DNA from: Ignavibacteriales bacterium
GTDB lineage: Bacteria; Bacteroidota; Ignavibacteria; UBA10030; UBA8401
Assembly: GCA_026390635.1 (NCBI GenBank)
Contig: JAPLFO010000165.1
Span: 1 to 48,221, forward strand
Direction of reading: 5' to 3'
DNA: 48,221 bases
The position numbers and the translations under genes were made by a program. Shown in pieces: positions 42,578 through 48,221 of the stretch (position 1 is the stretch's first letter; each line of letters begins with the position of its first letter). The notes under the pieces were generated by a model. It searched no databases, was not told the origin of the DNA, and was given only the letters and a program-made list of their open reading frames with translations.

Positions 42578-44814
42578 ATCAGCGACATCCGTTTCGTTTC
42601 CCGGAACTGCCCGGCGTTAAGGGTATAGAAATAGACACCGCTCGGCATCGCAGATGCATTCCAATGCACCGAATACCGCCCGGCATCCTTCTTCTCATTC
42701 ACCAGCACCGCCACCTCGCAGCCGAGTAGATCGAATATACTTACCGTGACCTGCGATTGCTGCGTGATGCTGTACTCGATTGAAGTCGTCGGGTTGAAGG
42801 GGTTGGGATAGTTTTGTCCCAATCCAAATCTCTCCGGCAACGGAGTAGATGAGTGTTTCACAGAAACCATCTCCGACAAGGGTCGTCTCCAGACGCCGCT
42901 ATTAGTCCCGGCAAAGAGATTCGTTCCGGAGACTGTAAAAGCAATAGCACCAATGTAGAAGGTCGTATCGTAAGAATCTCTCGGAAGTCCGTCATTTACC
43001 GCAGTCCAGCTTGTGCCGTTGTTTGTGGAAAGAAAGATGCCGCCATAAGTCCCGGCAAAGAGATTCGTGCCGAAGACGGCAAGAGCATTGACCCGAATGC
43101 GGCCGTTACCGTTTTTCGGTAGTAGGTAGTTGACCGCACTCCAGCTCGTGCCGTTGTTGGTGGAAAGAAAGACGCCGCCAAAAGTCCCGGCAAAGAGATT
43201 CATACCGCCTGACCCGTTGAGGGAGACGGCAAGAGCACGGACATAGGTGCCCGTTAGGCCAGTATTGGCTGAAGTCCAGATTGTGCCGTTGTTGGTGGAA
43301 ACAAACACCCCAGCCTCAGTCCCGGCAAAGAGATTCGTCCCACTTACAGCAAAACTATATACGCCGCTCGTCAAGCCGGTACTGACCGCAGTCCAGCTTG
43401 TACCGTTGTTTGTGGAAAATACAACACCGTAATCAGTCCCGGCAATGACATTGGTGCCGCTCGACGAGTCGAGTCCTCGACCTGTCCCGTTGGGAGAGAC
43501 CGCAAAAGCATTGACAGAAGAGTACGCTGGCAACCCCGTGTTAAGGGCAGTCCAGCTTGTGCCGTTGTTGGTGGAAAGAAAGACGCCGCCGTTCCCAGAC
43601 GAACCGCCACCAGTCCCGGCAAAGAGATTCGTGCTGCCCGCCCCGCCGCCAAGGGCATTGATAATAGTTTTCGTCAAGCCTGCGTTTGCAGCAGTCCAGT
43701 TTGTGCCGTTGTTGGTGGAAAGGAAGACACCGCCGATCCCGAACATATCGTTACAAGTCCCGGCAAAGAGATTCGTCCCGCCTGTCCCGTTCGGAGAGAC
43801 GGCAAAAGCAAGGACCGCATTATACGCCAAACCCATACTCGCTGCAGTCCAGCTTGTGCCGTTGTTCGTGGAAAGATAAACGCCGCGGCCCATAGTCCCG
43901 GCAAAAAGATTCGTGCCGCCCGCCCCGTTGGGGGAGACGCAAAGTGAAAAGACTTCAGCGTTCGTCAAGCCTGTGTTTACTGCTGTCCAGCTTGCGCCAT
44001 TGTTAGTGGAGAGAAAGACACCGCCGATTCCGAACATGTCGCCACGAGTCCCGGCAAATAGATTCGCGCCGCCTGTTAGGTCAGAGGGGGAAGAGACAGT
44101 GAGAGCATTAACATACGTGTTCGTCAATCCGGCATTGACTGCACTCCAGTTTGTGCCGCTGTTTGTGGAAAGAAATACTCCGCTGTAAAAAATCCCGTTT
44201 ACGTATCCAGATGCTCCAGCGAAGAGATTCGTGCCGCCTGCCCCGTTGGGTGAGACGGCAAGAGTCCAGACAGGAGTGCTCGGCAAGCCAGTATTGACTT
44301 GAGTCCAGTTTGTGCCATTGTTTGTGGAAAGAAAAACACCGCCATAAGTCCCAGCAAATAGATTCGTGGAACCTGCTGCCTCGCCAGGGGCGGTGGAAAC
44401 GGCAAGAGAGAATACACCTGTACTCGTCAAACCGGTGGCAGTCCAACTCGTGCCGTTGTTCGTGGAAAGAAAAACGCCGCTGCCAGCAGTACCGGCAAAG
44501 AGATTCGTGGAGCCCGCTCCGTCAGTGGCCGGGGAAGCGGCAAGAGCATGGACACAAAGGTCCGTCAAGCCCGTATTGACCGCAGTCCAACTTGTGCCGT
44601 TGTTGGTGGAAAGAAAAACACCATGGCCACCGCCCCCATCATAAAAACTTTCATCAGAGCCGGCAAAGAGGTTCGTGCCACCTGCTCCGTTGGGGCTCAC
44701 GGTGAAGCATCGAATATCACCACCGTAGGGGCCGTTGGTTTGGATCCATTGGGCCATTGAGATTTGAGGAAGAACAAGACTGCTAACAATGAGTAGTTGA
44801 ATAATTTTTTTCAT
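42571..44814 (-). CDS. Repeat beta-propeller protein with T9SS sorting domain (copy 2)
   Basis: A 747-residue secreted protein from the ATG at 44814 (MKKIIQLLIVSSLVLPQISM); GAGAGGAG precedes it, whereas the ATG 18 bases upstream lacks a signal-like start. The body consists of 12 repeats of roughly 40-55 residues with the core GVFLSTNNGTSWTAVNTGL and NLFAGT, the sialidase/photosystem-stability type of propeller blade. It closes with GVWRRPLSEM and a type A T9SS domain (LGQNYPNPFNPTTSIEYSIT to KRMSLIK). It starts 23 bases after the stop of its paralogue at 44837-47068, with which it shares order, repeat core and both ends, so the two arose by duplication. An insertion RGLDSSS in repeat 8 is probably repeat-derived. 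Role unknown. Confidence 0.9.
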   Translation of the reverse strand: MKKIIQLLIVSSLVLPQISMAQWIQTNGPYGGDIRCFTVSPNGAGGTNLFAGSDESFYDGGGGHGVFLSTNNGTSWTAVNTGLTDLCVHALAASPATDGAGSTNLFAGTAGSGVFLSTNNGTSWTATGLTSTGVFSLAVSTAPGEAAGSTNLFAGTYGGVFLSTNNGTNWTQVNTGLPSTPVWTLAVSPNGAGGTNLFAGASGYVNGIFYSGVFLSTNSGTNWSAVNAGLTNTYVNALTVSSPSDLTGGANLFAGTRGDMFGIGGVFLSTNNGASWTAVNTGLTNAEVFSLCVSPNGAGGTNLFAGTMGRGVYLSTNNGTSWTAASMGLAYNAVLAFAVSPNGTGGTNLFAGTCNDMFGIGGVFLSTNNGTNWTAANAGLTKTIINALGGGAGSTNLFAGTGGGSSGNGGVFLSTNNGTSWTALNTGLPAYSSVNAFAVSPNGTGRGLDSSSGTNVIAGTDYGVVFSTNNGTSWTAVSTGLTSGVYSFAVSGTNLFAGTEAGVFVSTNNGTIWTSANTGLTGTYVRALAVSLNGSGGMNLFAGTFGGVFLSTNNGTSWSAVNYLLPKNGNGRIRVNALAVFGTNLFAGTYGGIFLSTNNGTSWTAVNDGLPRDSYDTTFYIGAIAFTVSGTNLFAGTNSGVWRRPLSEMVSVKHSSTPLPERFGLGQNYPNPFNPTTSIEYSITQQSQVTVSIFDLLGCEVAVLVNEKKDAGRYSVHWNASAMPSGVYFYTLNAGQFRETKRMSLIK

Positions 44815-44836
44815 GCAAAGCGCTCCTCTCACAAAG

Positions 44837-47068
44837 TCATTTCAACAGCAGAAGCTTCCTCGTCTCCGTGAATGGACCGGCCTGTAAACGGTAGAAATAT
44901 ATCCCGCTCGGCATCGCAGATGCATTCCACTGCACCGAATACCGTCCCGCATCTTTCTTCTCATTCACCAGCACCGCTACCTCGCGGCCGAGGATGTCGA
45001 ATATTTTTGCCGTGACTTGCGATTCCTGAGGAATGTTGTATTCGATGGTCGTTGACGGGTTGAAGGGGTTCGGATAGTTTTGTCCCAATTCAAATCTCTC
45101 CGACGGTTGAGCAGATAATTGCCTGACAGAGGTGGTAATCATTTCGGACAGAGGCCGTCTCCAGACGCCTTCATTCGTGCTGGCAAACAGATTCGTGCCG
45201 CTGACGAGAAGATTATGCACACAAGCGTTCATTGAACCGGCCGCGCTCCAACTTGTACCGTTGTTGGTGGAAAGAAATACGCCTTGATCGTCGGCCCCGG
45301 CAAACAGATTCGTGCCAGAGACGGCAAGAGACCAGACACTGGCGTTCATCAAGCCGGTTGCAGTCCAGCTTGTGCCGTTGTTAGTGGAAAGAAAGACGCC
45401 GCCTGATGTGCCTGCAAAGAGATTCGTGCCGATCGCGACCATCTGACTGAAACTCGAGAATGGTGTATTTGCCGCATTCCAGATTCTGCCGTTGTTGGTG
45501 GAAAGAAAAACGCCCTTATTGTCGGTCCCGGCAAAGAGATCTGTGCCGCCTGTCCCGTTGGTAGAGACGGCAAGAGCATTTACATTTGAGCTGGTCAAGC
45601 CGGTGTTTACGGCGGTCCAGCTTGTGCCGTTGTTAGTGGAAAGAAAGGCACCGCCCGAAGTCCCGGCAAAAATATTCGTGCCGCCTGTCCCGCTGTGAGA
45701 GACGGCCAGAGCATTCACACAAAGGCTCGTCAAGCCTGTGTTTACCGCAGTCCAGCTTGTGCCGTTGTCGGTGGATAGAAAAACACTGTTACCAGTTGGA
45801 TACATCCAAAGGTTTTCACCAGTCCCTGCAAAGATAATCGTGCCGGAGACGGTAAGAGCATAGACACAAGTGTTCGTCAATCCGGTATTGACCGGACTCC
45901 AATTCCTGCCGTTGTCGGTGGAAAGGAAGACGCCGCCTCGGGCCCCGACAATGATATTCGTGCCGAACACGGCAGCCGCATGGACATCAGTGTACGCCAA
46001 ACCGGTACTCGCTGCAGTCCAGCTTGTGCCGTTGTTGGTGGAAAGAAAGACGCCGGCAAGAGTCCCCGCAAAGAGATTCGTAGAGCCTGTCCCGCCAGAG
46101 GCGGGAGACACGGCAAGAGCACTAATATAAGTGTTAGTCAATCCTGTGTTTACCACAGTCCAGCTTGTGCCGTTGTTGGTGGAAAGATAGACACCGCCAG
46201 AATAAGTACCGGCAAAGAGATTCGTGGAGCCTGTCGCTCCAGAGGCGGGAGAGACAACAAGAGCATTAACACTAGTGTAGGAGGTCGTATCGTAAAAATA
46301 TTTGGGAAGTCCATTGTTCACCGCAGTCCAGCTTGTACCGTTGTTGGTGGAAAGATAGACGCCACGACCAGTCCCGGCAAAGAGATTCGTGCCGGCGACG
46401 ACGATAGCATTGACACCGTTATTCGATGGCAGCCCTGTGCTTGCCGCACGCCAGCTTGTGCCGTTGTTGGTGGAAAGATAGACGCCGTCAGCAGTTCCTG
46501 CGAAGATATTTGTAGAGCCTGTCCCGCCAGAAGCGGTAGTGACAACAAGAGAATAGACCCACGCGTTTGGCAAGCCTGTGCTTACGTTGGTCCAGCTTGC
46601 GCCGTTGTTGGTGGAAAGGAAGACAGCCCCAGAAGCCCCAGCAAAGAGATCTGTACCCGAGACGGCAAGTGCAGTAACATAGATGCCTGTGTTTATCGTG
46701 GTCCAGGTTGTGCCGTTGTTGGTAGAAAGGAAGATCCCGCCCCCTGCGACGCTGCCAGTCCCGGCAAAGATATTTGTGCCGCCTGTTTTGTTGGGAGAGA
46801 CGGCAAAAGCATTCACACAAAGATCCGTCAAGCCCGTGTTCGCCGCAGTCCAGCTTGTGCCGCTGTCGGTGGAAAGAAAGACACCATGGCCATCGACCGC
46901 ATCAAAAAAACTGTCATTAGACCCCGCAAAGAGATTTGTGCCACTTACAGCAAAGCACCTAACATTACCGCCATATGGGCCGTCGGTTTGAACCCATTGT
47001 GCAGTTGATTGTGTGGAAATGGTGATAATGGCGAATATCACCAGGAGAAATCGAATCATTGTTTTCAT
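44837..47068 (-). CDS. Repeat beta-propeller protein with T9SS sorting domain (copy 1)
   Basis: A 743-residue secreted protein: signal peptide MKTMIRFLLVIFAIITISTQ, then QWVQTDGPYGGNVRCFAVSG shared with its paralogue, and 13 repeats of the blade GVFLSTNNGTSWTAVNTGL..NALAVSG-TNLFAGT. Blades 5 and 8 carry longer loops. It ends in GVWRRPLSEM, a linker and the type A T9SS domain (LGQNYPNPFNPSTTIEYNIP to RKLLLLK). It is the first gene after a Bacteroidota-type promoter and a leader hairpin and is probably co-transcribed with copy 2. The DNA is very repetitive: the blade core recurs many times with few changes across both genes. Likely a surface adhesin or binding protein. Confidence 0.9.
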   Translation of the reverse strand: MKTMIRFLLVIFAIITISTQSTAQWVQTDGPYGGNVRCFAVSGTNLFAGSNDSFFDAVDGHGVFLSTDSGTSWTAANTGLTDLCVNAFAVSPNKTGGTNIFAGTGSVAGGGIFLSTNNGTTWTTINTGIYVTALAVSGTDLFAGASGAVFLSTNNGASWTNVSTGLPNAWVYSLVVTTASGGTGSTNIFAGTADGVYLSTNNGTSWRAASTGLPSNNGVNAIVVAGTNLFAGTGRGVYLSTNNGTSWTAVNNGLPKYFYDTTSYTSVNALVVSPASGATGSTNLFAGTYSGGVYLSTNNGTSWTVVNTGLTNTYISALAVSPASGGTGSTNLFAGTLAGVFLSTNNGTSWTAASTGLAYTDVHAAAVFGTNIIVGARGGVFLSTDNGRNWSPVNTGLTNTCVYALTVSGTIIFAGTGENLWMYPTGNSVFLSTDNGTSWTAVNTGLTSLCVNALAVSHSGTGGTNIFAGTSGGAFLSTNNGTSWTAVNTGLTSSNVNALAVSTNGTGGTDLFAGTDNKGVFLSTNNGRIWNAANTPFSSFSQMVAIGTNLFAGTSGGVFLSTNNGTSWTATGLMNASVWSLAVSGTNLFAGADDQGVFLSTNNGTSWSAAGSMNACVHNLLVSGTNLFASTNEGVWRRPLSEMITTSVRQLSAQPSERFELGQNYPNPFNPSTTIEYNIPQESQVTAKIFDILGREVAVLVNEKKDAGRYSVQWNASAMPSGIYFYRLQAGPFTETRKLLLLK

Positions 47069-47124
47069 GCACCAAACTCCTCTCCGACGTTTGATGGATG
47101 ATATGGGCAGATTATAAAACAGTA

Positions 47125-47156
47125 AAGCCCCTGCCAGCTTTCGCCAACAGAGGCTT
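47125..47156 (-). promoter_or_regulatory. Leader hairpin with GAAA loop
   Basis: Minus strand AAGCCTCTGTTGGCGAAAGC then TGGCAGGGGCTT: outer AAGCC/GGCTT and inner GTTGGC/GCTGGC around GAAA. It lies in the 5' leader between the promoter at 47227-47258 and the propeller gene and is nearly the same as 42477-42506. Confidence 0.55.
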
Positions 47157-47226
47157 CTAAGTCCTCATCACAATTTCTTCCCCGCGCAAAGGAGTCCCCG
47201 TTGTTGCTGGGGTCAATGTATATGGG

Positions 47227-47258
47227 CAAATATAGGATTATCCACGGGCAACAGCAAT
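47227..47258 (-). promoter_or_regulatory. Bacteroidota-type promoter of the propeller genes
   Basis: On the minus strand TATATTTG (47227-47234) fits the -7 element TAnnTTTG and ATTG (47255-47258) stands 20 bases upstream, close to the -33 element TTTG. The leader would be about 150 bases long and include the GAAA-loop hairpin. Confidence 0.55.
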
Positions 47259-47292
47259 GTTTTCTGAGGCAACTGGAGCATTCAGGTAACCG

Positions 47293-47415
47293 CTGGAATG
47301 ACCAAATCAGTGCGACACATCGCTCTTTTTCTCCAAAATTTCTGCAAGCTGACGGTTGGCGGTGATCCAGCTCTAGCCTACACGTAGAATCACTGGAATC
47401 GGCAAATTAGTGCGA
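47293..47415. repeat. Two direct repeats, possible IS end
   Basis: CTGGAATGACCAAATCAGTG at 47293 and CTGGAATCGGCAAATTAGTG at 47393, each followed by CGA, agree at 19 of 23 bases and are 100 bases apart. Spaced terminal repeats like this occur at the ends of IS21-family elements, but no transposase is near. The rest of the 47069-47778 gap holds the promoter, leader hairpin and a second hairpin; no gene is supported. Confidence 0.4.
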
Positions 47416-47709
47416 TTTGGTTTTTATAAAGAATCCCTGCTCTCGGAATGTTGCCGGGGATCCAGATGACTGTCTGCCTGTCAAATGACTGTTCGTGATA
47501 TGGGTACAGTCACTATGGTCATTTTCGGGTTGCATTTCGTGCCCTAGTTGCTCGGCATTTTGTTCTCGGCTCAAACAAGAAACAAAAAATTGAAAGACTT
47601 CCCTTGCAAAGCTTTCAAGGAATGAGTAAATTGAAACACCTTATGCTACTTTTTATTGTTGCCAACAGGGCACTAACAGGTAACCAAAGGTTGAGTGAAA
47701 GAAAGTTTT

Positions 47710-47750
47710 TTCGATAGTTTTTCCAAGTATATCGTGAACCAACTATCGAA
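47710..47750. repeat. Inverted repeat just upstream of tRNA-Glu
   Basis: TTCGATAGTT (47710-47719) and AACTATCGAA (47741-47750) are perfect 10-base inverted arms 21 bases apart. It could be an operator, a terminator stem or a recombinase site near the tRNA integration target. Confidence 0.55.
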
Positions 47751-47778
47751 ATTCAACTAAAAACAAAGCTTTTCCACT

Positions 47779-47853
47779 GGCGTGTTCGTCTAACGGTTAG
47801 GACGGAGCCCTCTCAAGGCTTAAATACGGGTTCGATTCCCGTACGCGCTACCA
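47779..47853 (+). tRNA. tRNA-Glu (anticodon CTC)
   Basis: A full cloverleaf is present: acceptor GGCGTGT/ACGCGCT (two G-U pairs), D arm GTCT/GGAC, anticodon stem GAGCC/GGCTT with loop CTCTCAA and anticodon CTC at 47812-47814, T arm ACGGG-TTCGATT-CCCGT, discriminator A and an encoded CCA (47851-47853). The identity elements agree with glutamate tRNA. Its 3' half is read on the other strand as the end of a serine recombinase. Confidence 0.93.
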
Positions 47854-48221
47854 AGTGCTCCTGAATGGTAATGGAGGATTGGAGTTTTTTAGGGAATTGC
47901 TGAATTTGTTCGGATATTTGATTGAAAATTTCCAATACCGGGCTGATTCCAGTGGTTCGATAACTTAAGTGAGTGTAAATAAGTTTTCCGGGAAATATCG
48001 AACTTAGAAGTTTTGTCTTCCCTTCCAGATTTGCCCTTCTGTATAGTTCCCCCAAATCATTGATTAGATTCAAAGCAAATTCTAAGTATTCGATATAGTC
48101 GCTGCTTACTGTATTAAGCTCCTCCTTTTGAGTATCCAGCTCGATAAGTTTTGTCTTGATATCGTGTGAGATCCGGCTGAATTGCTCCATATCAATTTTA
48201 TCATCTAACATTTTTTCATCA
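47813..48221 (-). CDS. Serine recombinase, C-terminal part, ending inside tRNA-Glu
   Basis: The frame is open to the window edge, so only the last 135 residues are visible. They read DEKMLDDKIDMEQFSRISHD, IKTKLIELDTQKEELNTVSS and on through a helical region, as in the C-terminal coiled-coil of site-specific serine recombinases of Bacteroidota (the DGxIxxExF...L...KxELxxLE pattern). The last residues, LVARTGIEPVFKP, and the stop codon are encoded by the reverse strand of the tRNA-Glu T arm and anticodon arm. This is typical of an integrative element inserted at a tRNA 3' end, with the element lying to the right of the window. The catalytic domain is not visible, so the family call is moderate. 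Confidence 0.7.
   Translation of the reverse strand, partial: DEKMLDDKIDMEQFSRISHDIKTKLIELDTQKEELNTVSSDYIEYLEFALNLINDLGELYRRANLEGKTKLLSSIFPGKLIYTHLSYRTTGISPVLEIFNQISEQIQQFPKKLQSSITIQEHLVARTGIEPVFKP

Noticed and set aside
42571-47068. Many plus-strand and other-frame open frames inside the propeller genes
   Set aside because: They are reverse-strand readings of the repeated blades (VPLLVERKTP-type repeats), without ribosome-binding sites; the minus-strand frames have signal peptides, blades and sorting domains.

Overview
The window looks like a chromosomal segment of a Gram-negative member of the Bacteroidota/Chlorobi/Ignavibacteria assemblage. Support: five secreted proteins end in a type A T9SS (por) sorting domain with the QNYPNPFNPSTTI-type motif; kdsB and a GT9 heptosyltransferase-like gene imply lipopolysaccharide; there is a TonB-dependent receptor; and one leader carries a Bacteroidota-type promoter (TATATTTG preceded at 20 bp by ATTG). 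Base composition looks slightly above 50% GC by eye. I cannot place it more finely without a search.

Layout. (1) 1-6100: 3' part of a probable outer-membrane barrel, then a minus-strand thiamine operon: sigma70-like promoter, TPP riboswitch with intrinsic terminator, TonB-dependent receptor, thiamine pyrophosphokinase, SSS-family symporter. (2) 6314-8266: three coupled genes for oxidised-guanine defence (Nudix, MutY, Ogg2). (3) 8392-16000: N-acetylmuramoyl-L-alanine amidase, a small membrane protein whose tail is written by a tandem repeat, a 1238-residue FAD/Fe-S oxidoreductase, and a PIN-PhoH ATPase. (4) 16260-23996: a secreted phosphoesterase-propeller fusion, a glycan cluster (GT2, GT4, GT9, methyltransferase), a decayed pyrophosphatase-like gene that lies in no intact frame, and a PlsC-type acyltransferase. 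(5) 24049-32912: gatC, kdsB, a CTP synthase gene broken by a 3n+1 deletion (best fit 31 nt), a beta-CASP metallo-hydrolase, an outer-membrane protein, an RsbW-like ATPase, mdh, and rpmA-rplU. (6) 33207-48221: an accessory region with a ParE/Phd module, an AT-rich cassette-like HhH gene flanked by inverted repeats, an alpha/beta hydrolase, a HicB remnant, five T9SS cargo genes (two are tandem repeat-propeller paralogues), a tyrosine-recombinase remnant, IS-like repeats, and a tRNA-Glu whose 3' half encodes the end of an antiparallel serine recombinase running off the window.

Genes that work together: the riboswitch operon forms a thiamine uptake and activation route; Nudix-MutY-Ogg2 form a compact 8-oxoguanine (GO) system; the GT cluster with kdsB and PlsC serves envelope synthesis; the T9SS cargo cluster supplies cell-surface or secreted proteins, several preceded by similar leader hairpins. 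Dispersed palindromic repeats fill many intergenic gaps and have run into the 3' ends of at least two coding sequences.

All identifications come from reading the translated sequence against known family motifs; no database search was possible.
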